Shown piece after piece: positions 37,979-46,639 of a DNA stretch of 64,000 bases. The stretch's first letter is position 1. Each line of letters opens with the position of its first letter. The position numbers were made by a program, and so were the translations under genes. The stretch is from the NCBI RefSeq assembly GCF_016899955.1, contig NZ_JACJJL010000001.1, positions 248,001-312,000 on the forward strand, read 5' to 3'. The notes below the pieces were generated by a model. It was not told where the DNA came from and ran no database searches. It was given only the letters and a program-made list of their open reading frames with translations. This DNA is from Marseilla massiliensis (lineage in GTDB: Bacteria > Bacteroidota > Bacteroidia > Bacteroidales > Bacteroidaceae).

Positions 37979-38066
37979 GTCAAACGGCCCGTTCCGTATT
38001 GCGGAACGGGCCGTTTGACGCTATGGCACGGGCCGTTTCGGAGGGTGAAACGGCCCGTATTGCAAT
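37979..38066. repeat. 22-base repeat array 6 (4 units)
   Basis: Units start at 37979, 38001, 38023 and 38045. Units 1 and 2 form an 18-pair perfect hairpin (37979-37996 with 38002-38019, 5-base loop). The right flank has CAGCTGGTTGCG (38078-38089) and AAATGTTTTTACACC, and the left has GATGTTTACAAA. It lies between the convergent DUF4294 and M28 genes and could end both transcripts. Confidence 0.85.
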
Positions 38067-38159
38067 GCATTGAGGCTCAGCTGGTTGCGCGGCGGGGTCG
38101 TGGCGGAGAAATGTTTTTACACCGATGGGGCTGTGGTGTGGCTGTGATGCCTCGGCCGC

Positions 38160-39155
38160 TCACTGTTCGGTGAAGAGCACCTGCACCACCGTCTGGCCCA
38201 CGGCCTTCAGCGTGTTGCGGTCAATGTTGTCCATGTTGTCGGCCAGGGTGTGCCATGTGGGCCCGAAACTGCTCTCGGGGCAGTCGGGGAAATAGGGCAC
38301 AATGTCTATCGTCGGTATGCCGGCCTTTTCGTTGACAGGTATGTGGTCGTCGGTCACCATGCCGCCGGCTGCCGTCGGGAAGTAGCTTCCGTAGCCCAGG
38401 CCGGCCGCTGCCGCCCACACCTTGTCTACCACTTGTGGCGCATATTGCAGCGACATGCCTTCCTGGTAGAAGCGCGCCCCACGGCCGCCAACCATGTCGA
38501 GCAGTATGCCGTAGCGCGCCTTGTAGCCCTCGGTGGCGGCGTTTGCAGCCCAGTGGGCGGCACCCAGTGCCCACGAGTCGCCGTTGTCGGGCTTGTCGCT
38601 CCACTGTGGCGTGCCCCAGTCTTCGGCGTCGAAGCAAACAAAGTCGACGCCTATGCCCAGGCTGTCATGCCCTCCGATGAGGCGGGCCAGCTCAATGAGC
38701 ACTGCCACCCCGCTCGCCCCGTCGTTTGCCGCCATCACCGGCTTGCGCCAGTTGGCCGAGTCCGGGTCGTTGTCGGCCCACGGGCGGCTGTCCCAGTGGG
38801 CGCAGAGCAGCACCCTGTCTTTCAGTCCGGGCTTGTAGCTGGCTATGATGTTGGTGGCCTTCAGCGGCGTGCCGTCGTAGCCGCTCAGCGTGGCTTGCTG
38901 CAGTCTGACGTCCATGCCGTACTGCCTGAACTTCGATTCTATCCACCTGCCGCAGCTGTCGTGCGCGGCGCTGTTCATCGTTCTCGGGCCAAAGGCACAC
39001 TGTGCGGCGCAATAGGCGTAGGCGCTGTCGGCGCTGAACTGTGGCCCGGCGGCCTGTGTGGCGCCATCGCCGGCGTCGCCGGCCTGTTTTTTCTTGTTGC
39101 CGCAGGCTGCCAGCATGGCCAGCAGCATGAGGCATATCATGGTGTATTGTCTCAT
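38160..39155 (-). CDS. M28 family metallopeptidase / glutaminyl cyclase-like lipoprotein
   Basis: 331 residues from MRQYTMICLMLLAMLAACGNKKK, a lipoprotein signal with lipobox LAAC. The M28 fold has its zinc ligands in CAHWDSRPWADND (His, Asp), AANDGASGVAVLIEL (Asp), CFDAEDWG (Glu) and TDDHIPV (His). The family covers aminopeptidases and the glutaminyl-peptide cyclotransferases that form N-terminal pyroglutamate. The short single-domain form and the CAHWDSRPWAD block favour the cyclotransferase-like group. It is downstream of the amidotransferase-dipeptidase fusion, 80 bases apart, same strand. Confidence 0.88.
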   Translation of the reverse strand: MRQYTMICLMLLAMLAACGNKKKQAGDAGDGATQAAGPQFSADSAYAYCAAQCAFGPRTMNSAAHDSCGRWIESKFRQYGMDVRLQQATLSGYDGTPLKATNIIASYKPGLKDRVLLCAHWDSRPWADNDPDSANWRKPVMAANDGASGVAVLIELARLIGGHDSLGIGVDFVCFDAEDWGTPQWSDKPDNGDSWALGAAHWAANAATEGYKARYGILLDMVGGRGARFYQEGMSLQYAPQVVDKVWAAAAGLGYGSYFPTAAGGMVTDDHIPVNEKAGIPTIDIVPYFPDCPESSFGPTWHTLADNMDNIDRNTLKAVGQTVVQVLFTEQ

Positions 39156-39235
39156 ATTCTTAGGGTTGTCTCTGGTTGTATGGCTGCTCCGTAGCATTGG
39201 CCACGGTGCGCGATGCAACTGTCTTTGGCGTGGCG

Positions 39236-40990
39236 TCAGGCCTCGGCTGCTGCCTGCACCTGTGCCATCACGCGCAAGAAGTTGCCGCCCCATATCTTCT
39301 GGATGTCGGCCTCGCTGTAGCGGCGGGCCAGCAACCGGCGTGTGAAGCTGATGGCTTCCGACGAGCTTTCGAAGCCTTTCACTCCGCCGTCGCCGTCGAA
39401 GTCGGTGCCTATGCCCACGTGGTCGATGCCCATCACGGCTATGGCGTGCTCCAGATGTGCCATGGCGTCGAGCACCGTGGCTTCGCCGTCAGTGCGCAGG
39501 AAGCCGTGGTATAGCGTGGTCTGCGCCACCCCTCCCTTGGCCGCGAGGGCGCGCATCTGGTCGTCGGTGAGGTTGCGCGGGTGGTCGCACAGCGCCCTCG
39601 AGCTGCTGTGGCTGCACACTATGGGCAGCCGGCTCATGTCAAGCGCGTCGTAGAAGCTGCGCTCCGAGGCGTGGCTTAGGTCGACCATCACCCCCCGCCG
39701 GTTCATTTCCGCTATCATGTCGGCGCCGAGCCGGCTCACGCCTCCGTGGGTGTTGCATCCTCGGGCGCTGTCGCACAGGTCGTTGTCGCCGTTGTGGCAC
39801 AGTGTGACATAGACCACGCCGCGCTGCCTGTAGCGCGCCACGCTGGCCGTGTCGGTGCCCAGGGCGAGCCCGTTCTCGATGCCGAGCATTATCGACTTGA
39901 GCCCCCTGCGTTTGTTGTCGGCCAGCTCTTGCGGCGTGCGGGCAATGGCCACACAGCCGCTGTTGGCCGCCACCATGGCCTCTATCTTGTCGAATATGAG
40001 GTCGGCGTAGGCCCCGGGGCTGTCTGCTGCAAACGGCACGACGTCGGCAAACCGCTCTCCCGGCTTCGGCTGGGGCAGGTATGCCACCATGATGGTGGCG
40101 TCCTGGCGCCCTTCGTCCATCTTGTGCAGGTCGACGAGCAGGCGCGGGTCGCGCCTGCCGAAGTCGACCCCTTGGGCGAAGAACATCGGTGTGTCGCAGT
40201 GGGTGTCGAGCGTCAGCACCCTGTCGTGCACCTTGCGGGCCTTGCGGTAGCTTGCCGCCTCGGCCACGAGCCAGCCGAACAGCCTGTCGCCGTCGGCCAT
40301 GCACTCCGGGTGCCACTGCACCCCTACTATCGACTTGAGCTCATTGCTCTCGATGGCTTCCACCGTTCCGTCGGCGGCGGTGGCCGTCACGCGGAACCGT
40401 TTGCCAGCCTCGGCCACGGCCTGGTGGTGGAATGAGTTGACGGCCAGCCTGTCAGTGCCGTATATTGAGTGCAGCGTGCTGCCCTCGGCTATGCTCACCG
40501 TGTGGGTGGGTTCGCTGCGGTCGGCGTCTTGCGAGTGCTTCACGGTGGCCTTGCCTGCTATGTCTTGTTCCACCCTTCCGCCCAGGGCCATGGCCAGGGC
40601 CTGTATTCCGCGGCAGATGCCGAGCATGGGCAACTGGCGGTTGTAGGCCAGTCGGATGGTCAGCAGCTCCGGCAGGTCGCGCTCGCTGTTGATGGAGTGC
40701 AGGGCGGGCTGTGGCTCTTCGCCGCAGAACAGCGGGTTGATGTCGGCCCCGCCGCTTAGCAGCAGCGCGTCCACACGGTCGAGCGCGCTTATTATTGCGG
40801 CCGTGTCGGCCACGGGAGGTATGATGAGTGGCGTGCCGCCGGCGGCCACCACCGACTTGTAGTAGCCTTCGGCCAGCTTGCACTCAGGGCTGGCGTAGTT
40901 GCCCGTGATGCCTATCACGGGGCGCTCTTGGGCCTCGGGGAAGCCAGCGTATGCGCTTTCGAGGTGTGCGTCAATGTCGAAGCGGTCCAT
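39236..40990 (-). CDS. Class I glutamine amidotransferase (C26) fused to membrane dipeptidase (M19)
   Basis: 584 residues with two enzymes in one chain. Residues about 22-245 are a PuuD-like gamma-glutamyl hydrolase: the nucleophile is Cys126 in GICRG, and His227 and Glu229 are in WHPE. Residues about 255-575 are a renal-dipeptidase-like zinc enzyme: His264 and Asp266 in DTHCDTP, the bridging Glu in GIENGL, His in LSHAS and CSHSSSRA, Asp in GTDFDG. Both active sites look complete. No signal peptide is present, so it should act in the cytoplasm on gamma-glutamyl compounds and dipeptides such as glutathione breakdown products. It ends 80 bases before M28 and starts 9 bases after the Lrp gene, a likely operon. 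Confidence 0.92.
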   Translation of the reverse strand: MDRFDIDAHLESAYAGFPEAQERPVIGITGNYASPECKLAEGYYKSVVAAGGTPLIIPPVADTAAIISALDRVDALLLSGGADINPLFCGEEPQPALHSINSERDLPELLTIRLAYNRQLPMLGICRGIQALAMALGGRVEQDIAGKATVKHSQDADRSEPTHTVSIAEGSTLHSIYGTDRLAVNSFHHQAVAEAGKRFRVTATAADGTVEAIESNELKSIVGVQWHPECMADGDRLFGWLVAEAASYRKARKVHDRVLTLDTHCDTPMFFAQGVDFGRRDPRLLVDLHKMDEGRQDATIMVAYLPQPKPGERFADVVPFAADSPGAYADLIFDKIEAMVAANSGCVAIARTPQELADNKRRGLKSIMLGIENGLALGTDTASVARYRQRGVVYVTLCHNGDNDLCDSARGCNTHGGVSRLGADMIAEMNRRGVMVDLSHASERSFYDALDMSRLPIVCSHSSSRALCDHPRNLTDDQMRALAAKGGVAQTTLYHGFLRTDGEATVLDAMAHLEHAIAVMGIDHVGIGTDFDGDGGVKGFESSSEAISFTRRLLARRYSEADIQKIWGGNFLRVMAQVQAAAEA

Positions 40991-40999
40991 GTGCAGTGC

Positions 41000-41473
41000 T
41001 TATTCGCCCTCCTTGTCTACCTTCACGGGTATCTCGCGCTTGATGCTTTGCTCGAGCGAGATGAGCGTCTCGGTGGCCACCACGCCCGGTATGCGCTGCA
41101 GCTGGCCGTTGAGCAGGTCCATGAGCTGCTCGTTGTCGCGCGCGTATAGCTTCACCAACATGGTGTAAGGGCCCGTGGTGAAGTGGCACTCCACTATCTC
41201 GGGCACCTGCCTGAGGCGCTCTACCACGTCTTTGTACATGCTTCCGCGCTCGAGCGTTATGCCCACATAGGTGCATGTGAAGTAGCCCAGGCTCTTGGGG
41301 TTGACGTCGAATCCGCTGCCCGTTATCACGTTGTCGTCTATCAGGTGCTGCACTCGCTGGTGTATGGCAGCCCTTGACACACCGCACTCGGCGGCCACGT
41401 CTTTAAACGGTATGCGCGCGTTTTGCGACAGTATGCCCAATATCTTCTTGTCAAGATTATCTATCTTTTCCAT
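41000..41473 (-). CDS. Lrp/AsnC family transcriptional regulator
   Basis: 157 residues. An N-terminal winged HTH (about 5-60; LDKKILGILSQNARIPFKDVAAECGVSRAAIHQRVQHL) is joined to an AsnC-type ligand domain (about 65-150; VPEIVECHFTTGPYTMLVKLYARDN). It probably senses an amino acid. It is first in a likely operon with the amidotransferase-dipeptidase fusion, which starts 9 bases after its stop, and with M28, so a role in peptide or glutamine-derived amino acid use is a fair guess. The -7 element is at 41541. Confidence 0.92.
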   Translation of the reverse strand: MEKIDNLDKKILGILSQNARIPFKDVAAECGVSRAAIHQRVQHLIDDNVITGSGFDVNPKSLGYFTCTYVGITLERGSMYKDVVERLRQVPEIVECHFTTGPYTMLVKLYARDNEQLMDLLNGQLQRIPGVVATETLISLEQSIKREIPVKVDKEGE

Positions 41474-41540
41474 TTCCAGATTGGAGTTTGTGATGTTGAA
41501 AGTGTTTGCCTTCGGTGTCGATAATCACCCAACGGCGTGC

Positions 41541-41548
41541 CAAAAGTA
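41541..41548 (-). promoter_or_regulatory. -7 element for the Lrp gene
   Basis: TACTTTTG on the minus strand, 68 bases before the start. Confidence 0.45.
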
Positions 41549-41778
41549 CTTATTTTTATCGATATTGGCATCATTTTGGAAGCAAAAAAATATAAAAAGC
41601 CTCTTTCGCATCATTTTACCCGCCATGTGGTGCAGTTGCCGCGGCTGCCGGGCGCGGCCGTGGGGCTGGTTGCGGTGGCTGTGGCGGGGTGTTGGGGCGG
41701 TGGTGGCCGGGCTGTCGCGAGGGTCGTTTTCGGTGTTGCCGGGCCGCCGCCTGCAAGTGGCTGGGACACAGCGGGTTG

Positions 41779-41866
41779 GCGGTATGGGTCGTTTTGCTGT
41801 GCAATACGGCCCGTTTCAGGATGCAAAACGGCCCGTTCCGTGGGTTGGAACGGGCCGTTTTGGCTT
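41779..41866. repeat. 22-base repeat array 7 (4 units)
   Basis: Units start at 41779, 41801, 41823 and 41845. Units 3 and 4 form a 16-pair perfect hairpin (41824-41839 with 41847-41862, 7-base loop) just past the M16 stop. The left flank has CAAGTGGCTGGG (41754-41765). It lies in the gene-free stretch 41474-41898. Confidence 0.85.
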
Positions 41867-41898
41867 TCAGTGTTGCGTGTGGCGCATTTTGCGCGCCG

Positions 41899-44730
41899 TC
41901 ATTTCTTTTCGCCGTCAACGTCGGGCATCATCACCACCTCGACGCGGTTGCCCTGGCTGATGAGCTCCTTGACGAAGGCAGATATGGTCTGCGGGGTCTG
42001 CGCCTCCACCGTCTGCTTGTATGCCGAGTGCAGGTCGACGCCGTAAGTGCGGTAGGTGTCGATCACGCCCAGCCAGTAGCTGTTGGTCTTGGTGCGGTCG
42101 TCGAAGCTCTTGAGCATGAACTCCTTCACCTTCTTGAGCATGTCGGCGTCGCACGTTTGCGTCATGGCGTCGACCTCGGCGCGCAGTATCGTGAGCACCG
42201 TGTCGGCCTTTTCATACTTCATCGGGCAGTATGCAAACAGTCCGCAGTCTATCTTGTCGTCCTGCCGGGCCATGGTTCCCTGCGCCCCGACAGAGTAGGC
42301 CGCGCCTGCGTCTTCGCGTATCTTCTTGAGGTAAACCATGCTTAGCACCTGGCCGGTGATGTCGGCCTTGACTATGTTGTCGAGCGTGTAGGGCATCGCG
42401 TCGTTGCTCCACACCATGGCGGTGATGGCCTTCGGTGTCTCCATCTTGCGCTTGAAGCTGTTCACCACCACGCCCTTGGCGTCGGTGTCTACGCGGTGGC
42501 CCTTCCTGATGTCCTTCGAGGCGGGCAGCGAGGCTACGTATTGCTCGAGCAGCGGGCGCAGCTTGGCTTCGTCGAAGTTGCCGATGATGGTAAACGTATA
42601 GGCTGCGGCGTTGGCCGTGAGCTGGCGTGCCATCTCGAGGATGCGGTCGTAGCTCACCTTGCCCAGGTCGGTGGTGTCGAGCGAAGTGAACCTCGGGTTG
42701 TGGCAGTTGAGCGTCACTATGAGCGAGTCGTTGAAGGCGTTGTCGGGCGAGAGGGCCTTGTTCTTCAGCGCAATCTCATAGGTTCTCATCAGGTTGTCGT
42801 ACGAACTCTGGTCTTTGTTGATGGCCGTGAAGTAGAGATATACCAGCTGCAGCATCGTCTCCACGTCGTCGGGGGTCGACGATCCGCTTATGGTCTGGCG
42901 CGTGGTGGCCAGCGACATCGATGCCGAGGCTATCTTTCCGGCCAGTGCCTTCTCCAGTTCGGTGTGCGAGAAGTTGCCCAGTCCGCTGGCCTCGATGGCG
43001 TCGTCAAACAGCTTTATGTTCGAGTAGTCGGCCTCGCCGTAGAGCGACGAGCCGCCAAAGCCTTCGGCCGTGAGCATCACTTGGTCTTTCTTGTAGTCTG
43101 TCTGCTTAAGCACCACCTTCACGCCGTTTGACAGTGTGAGCTCCTTGTAGCCGAGTCCGGCGTTGCTCTCTTCCTTCTTGATGCTTCCCTTCTTGGGCAT
43201 TGTCTTGATGAGCGGCTCGTTCTTCACGTTGTCAACGTAGGGTGTGAGCTGCTCGGCGCGCACGTCGGCGATGGCCTTCATCAGCCCTTGCTCGGTGGGA
43301 TATGCCGCCCCGTCCTTCTCGCTGTTGAAGTTTATGATGACCATGTTGCTGTCTGATGCTGGCACGAGCTCCTTCATGGCCTCGTTTATTACCTCGATGG
43401 GTATCTCGGGCACTATCTGCTTCATCGTGGCATAGTAGTAGTCGATGGGCGTGATGGGCTCGCCGTTGATGAAGTTCTCCTTGAATTCGTTGCAGAACTG
43501 TGCGCTGAAGCGCTTGTCCTTGTTGCTGTACATCTTGTCGAGCGAGCTCAGCGCGTCGGCCTTGGCGCGCGCATACTCGGTCGGGGTGAACCCGAACTCG
43601 GCGGCGCGGCGTGCCTCTCGCAGTATGGCACCGAGCGCGGCTTCGGTCTGTCCGTCCTTTGGCAGGGCCGAAATGTCAAGCGCGTCCTTGGTCTTGGCGA
43701 AGATATAGCTGCTGTAGATGGCCGATGCGTCGACGAAGGGGCTCTCGGCTTTCTGCGCATATTCGTTGAGACGGGCGTTCAGCATCGACAGGGCCAGGTC
43801 CCGCATGTAGCACCCTATGACGTAGCCCAGGTTGTTTTTCATCGAGTCGGGCATGGCGTCGTGCTTGAATATCAGCTCTATGGTGTTGACGCGCTGCTCC
43901 TTGTCCTTGTCGATTACTATGATGGGCTGTGCGTTGTCGGGCACGGGCTCGGCCTTGACCGGCGCCGGGTTGGCCGGCATCTGTATGCTTCCGAAGAGCT
44001 TCTTTATCTCGGCTTCTACGTGGTCTACGTCGACATCGCCCACCACGATGATGCCCTGGTTGTCGGGCCTGTACCACTTTTCGTAGTAGGCGCGCAGCGT
44101 CTCGGGCTTGAAGCTGTTGATGACGCTCATCAGCCCGATGGGCATGCGGTGGCCGTACTTGCTGCCCGGGTATAGCTTGGGCAGGCTACGCTCAAACATT
44201 CGCATCGATGCGCTGGTGCGCAGGCGGTATTCCTCGTTGATCACGCCGCGCTCCTTGTCAATCTCCTCGGGGTCGAGCACCAGGCCGTCGGCCCAGTCGT
44301 AGAGTATGAGCAGGCAGGAGTCGAGTGCCGACTGGCGGTCGGTGGGCACGTTTGAGATGTTGTACACCGTCTGGTCGATGGCCGTGTATGCGTTGAGGTC
44401 GCGCCCGAACTGCACGCCAATCGACTCACAGTAGCGTATGAGGTCGTTGCCCTTGAAGTGCTTTGTGCCGTTGAAGCACATGTGCTCGAGGAAGTGTGCC
44501 AGTCCGCGCTGGCTGTCCTCCTCCTGGAGCGAGCCCACACGCTGCGCTATGTAGAATTCCGCACGGTTCTCGGGCCAATTGTTGTGCCTGATGTAATAGG
44601 TCAGGCCGTTGGCCAGTTTGCCCGTGCGCACGTCTGGGTCTGCCGGTATGGGTGGCAGCTGCATTACTTGCGCCTGTGTGGCCATGGCCACTATAAGCAC
44701 GAACAATGATAGGATTCTGTTTATCTTCAT
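41899..44730 (-). CDS. M16 family zinc protease (pitrilysin-like)
   Basis: 943 residues with a signal peptide (1-20). The inverted zinc motif HxxEH is His79-Phe-Leu-Glu82-His83 in GLAHFLEHMCFNG. The distal ligand Glu is in the helix DKERGVINEEYR (about 160). Four M16 repeats are expected, and the inactive half (about 500-940) includes QTDYKKDQVMLTAEGFGG. The length fits the full two-halves-in-one-chain form. Periplasmic degradation of peptides is the usual role. It is a single gene with a -7 element at 44756. Confidence 0.93.
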   Translation of the reverse strand: MKINRILSLFVLIVAMATQAQVMQLPPIPADPDVRTGKLANGLTYYIRHNNWPENRAEFYIAQRVGSLQEEDSQRGLAHFLEHMCFNGTKHFKGNDLIRYCESIGVQFGRDLNAYTAIDQTVYNISNVPTDRQSALDSCLLILYDWADGLVLDPEEIDKERGVINEEYRLRTSASMRMFERSLPKLYPGSKYGHRMPIGLMSVINSFKPETLRAYYEKWYRPDNQGIIVVGDVDVDHVEAEIKKLFGSIQMPANPAPVKAEPVPDNAQPIIVIDKDKEQRVNTIELIFKHDAMPDSMKNNLGYVIGCYMRDLALSMLNARLNEYAQKAESPFVDASAIYSSYIFAKTKDALDISALPKDGQTEAALGAILREARRAAEFGFTPTEYARAKADALSSLDKMYSNKDKRFSAQFCNEFKENFINGEPITPIDYYYATMKQIVPEIPIEVINEAMKELVPASDSNMVIINFNSEKDGAAYPTEQGLMKAIADVRAEQLTPYVDNVKNEPLIKTMPKKGSIKKEESNAGLGYKELTLSNGVKVVLKQTDYKKDQVMLTAEGFGGSSLYGEADYSNIKLFDDAIEASGLGNFSHTELEKALAGKIASASMSLATTRQTISGSSTPDDVETMLQLVYLYFTAINKDQSSYDNLMRTYEIALKNKALSPDNAFNDSLIVTLNCHNPRFTSLDTTDLGKVSYDRILEMARQLTANAAAYTFTIIGNFDEAKLRPLLEQYVASLPASKDIRKGHRVDTDAKGVVVNSFKRKMETPKAITAMVWSNDAMPYTLDNIVKADITGQVLSMVYLKKIREDAGAAYSVGAQGTMARQDDKIDCGLFAYCPMKYEKADTVLTILRAEVDAMTQTCDADMLKKVKEFMLKSFDDRTKTNSYWLGVIDTYRTYGVDLHSAYKQTVEAQTPQTISAFVKELISQGNRVEVVMMPDVDGEKK

Positions 44731-44755
44731 ACTCTTCTCTGTTTTTAAACAGCTA

Positions 44756-44763
44756 CAAAGATA
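44756..44763 (-). promoter_or_regulatory. -7 element for the M16 protease
   Basis: TATCTTTG on the minus strand, 26 bases before the start. Confidence 0.5.
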
Positions 44764-44854
44764 ACAATTTTAGCGTTACATTGGATAACTATTTCTGTAA
44801 AAATTTATTGTCCTTTGGGCTGTTTTTGTGTAACATCCTGTGCCACAGTGTGTT

Positions 44855-44942
44855 GCGGCGGCTGCCGTATGCGTATGCAAAATGGGCCGTTTGGTCGGTC
44901 GGAATGGGCCGTTCGGCATGCTTGTACGGCCCGTTTTGCACC
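44855..44942. repeat. 22-base repeat array 8 (4 units)
   Basis: Units start at 44855, 44877, 44899 and 44921. The right flank has CTTGTGGCTGCG (44954-44965) and GGTTGTTTTTACC. It lies in the divergent gap 44731-45292 between M16 and GH28. Apart from it that gap holds only promoters and the CGTACG boxes. Confidence 0.82.
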
Positions 44943-45092
44943 ACGGCGGCGTCCTTGTGGCTGCGTGGGCCCGTCATTGTCGGTTGTTTTTACCACCTTT
45001 GCGGCCCGTTGCCTCAGGCTGTCGCTATGTGGCCTTCAGGGCGGCCTGCGGGGCCCTTACGGCGGCAACGCGTGGCCACCGGGGGCCAATAG

Positions 45093-45157
45093 CGTACGAT
45101 TTTACCAATATTCGTACGCATTTATCAATGCTTTAAGCAGAAAAATCATTATTTTTG
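45093..45157 (+). promoter_or_regulatory. Promoter and CGTACG operators of the GH28-GH43 operon
   Basis: CGTACG occurs at 45093-45098 (followed by ATTTT) and at 45113-45118, 20 bases apart. TATTTTTG (45150-45157) is the -7 element. The second box starts 37 bases before the -7, the same distance as at 14623. Confidence 0.65.
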
Positions 45158-45292
45158 CAGTCACAATGCCGGTGTGGCGTGGCAGCGCCGATGTGTCTGC
45201 CGCCGGGCCGGTTTCCCAAGTGGAAGCCGCCGCCGGGCCCCGCCAGGCTTTGCCGACTGAACGAACGACAAATCAAAATACCTAAAGCGAAT

Positions 45293-46624
45293 ATGAAGAC
45301 AACGACTTTACTTGCCGTCGCTCTTATGCTCATGTCAGCTGTGACGGCCGATGCGAAAAAGAAACAGTCCGTTTGGCCCGACGGCACGGCCATGGACCAA
45401 TGGTTCGGCGACACCGCCAAGGTTGACGTGGCGGCGCTGGGCAAGCAGTATGTCATAACCGACTACGGGGTGAAGAACGACTCGGCCCTGCTGCAGACCG
45501 AGGCTATACAGAAGGTAATCGACACGGCGGCCGCCAACGGCGGCGGCGTGGTGGTGGTGCCCAAGGGCACGTTTTTCACCGGCTCGCTGTTCTTCCGGCC
45601 CGGCACCCACCTGCACATGGCAGAGGGAAGCCGGCTCAAAGGCAGCGACGCCATAACGCACTACAAAATCGTAAAGACGCGCCTTGAGGGCCAGACGCTC
45701 AACTATTTCGCAGCGTTGATAAACGCCAACGGGGTCGACGGCTTCACCATCACCGGCCGAGGCACCATCGACGGCAACGGGAAACGGTTCTACGACGAGT
45801 TCTGGCTGCGCCGCAAGGTGTTTCCAAAGTGCACCAACCTCGAGGCGCTCAGGCCGAGGATGATTTACATCTCCGACTCAAAGAACGTCACGGTGCAGGA
45901 CGTACGCCTGGTATACAGCGGCTTCTGGACAAACCACCTCTACCGTTGCTCGCGCGTGCGCTACCTCGACTGCTACATCTACGCGCCCACCTCGGGATAT
46001 CCCAAGGGCCCCAGCACCGACGCCATCGACCTTGACGCCTGCTCCGACGTGCTAATACGCGGCGGATATATCAACGTCAACGACGACGCCGTGTGCCTCA
46101 AGGGAGGCAAGGGGACGTTTGTCGACAAGGACACGACCAACGGGCCGTGCCGCAATATCCTCATCGAGGACGTTGAGTATGGCGTGGCCGGCGCGGGCGT
46201 GACGTTCGGCAGCGAGGCCTGGGACTGCTCAAACGTCATACTGCGCAACTGCTCCTTTGCCGGCACGGGCAACCTGGTGCTCTTCAAGATGCGCCCCGAC
46301 ACGCCCCAGAAATACGGCAACGTGCTCGTGGAAAACGTCACGGGGACGCCCAAGAACGGCATACGCGTGGCCAAGTGGATGCAGTTCTACAATCTGCTCG
46401 ACCGCCCCGACATGCCGCGCTCGGGCGTATCTAACGTCACCCTGCGCAATGTCGACGTGCGGTGCACCAAGAAATTCTACGACGTACAGCAGTCTGACAA
46501 GTACGACCTCAGCGGCTTCACCTTCGAGAACATCAAGGCCGAAGACCCGAAAGGCGGCTTCAACACATCTTATATAAAGGACTGCCGGGTGAAGGACGTG
46601 ACTGTCAACGGTGTGAAATACTGA
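45293..46624 (+). CDS. GH28 polygalacturonase/rhamnogalacturonase-type hydrolase
   Basis: 443 residues from MKTTTLLAVALMLMSAVTADA (signal peptide). The right-handed beta-helix is of GH28 type, with catalytic acids in STDAIDLDACSD and NVNDDAVCLKGG. Where the classical family has a G-H-G motif, this protein has GVAGAGVTFGSEA, so the usual histidine is missing. The basic motif is FKMRPDTPQKYG. This pattern fits the exo-acting bacterial GH28 branch rather than classical endo-polygalacturonase. It hydrolyses galacturonide linkages in pectin. The GH43 gene starts 16 bases after its stop, so they form an operon. Confidence 0.92.
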   Translation: MKTTTLLAVALMLMSAVTADAKKKQSVWPDGTAMDQWFGDTAKVDVAALGKQYVITDYGVKNDSALLQTEAIQKVIDTAAANGGGVVVVPKGTFFTGSLFFRPGTHLHMAEGSRLKGSDAITHYKIVKTRLEGQTLNYFAALINANGVDGFTITGRGTIDGNGKRFYDEFWLRRKVFPKCTNLEALRPRMIYISDSKNVTVQDVRLVYSGFWTNHLYRCSRVRYLDCYIYAPTSGYPKGPSTDAIDLDACSDVLIRGGYINVNDDAVCLKGGKGTFVDKDTTNGPCRNILIEDVEYGVAGAGVTFGSEAWDCSNVILRNCSFAGTGNLVLFKMRPDTPQKYGNVLVENVTGTPKNGIRVAKWMQFYNLLDRPDMPRSGVSNVTLRNVDVRCTKKFYDVQQSDKYDLSGFTFENIKAEDPKGGFNTSYIKDCRVKDVTVNGVKY

Positions 46625-46639
46625 AAACCGTGATGGAAT

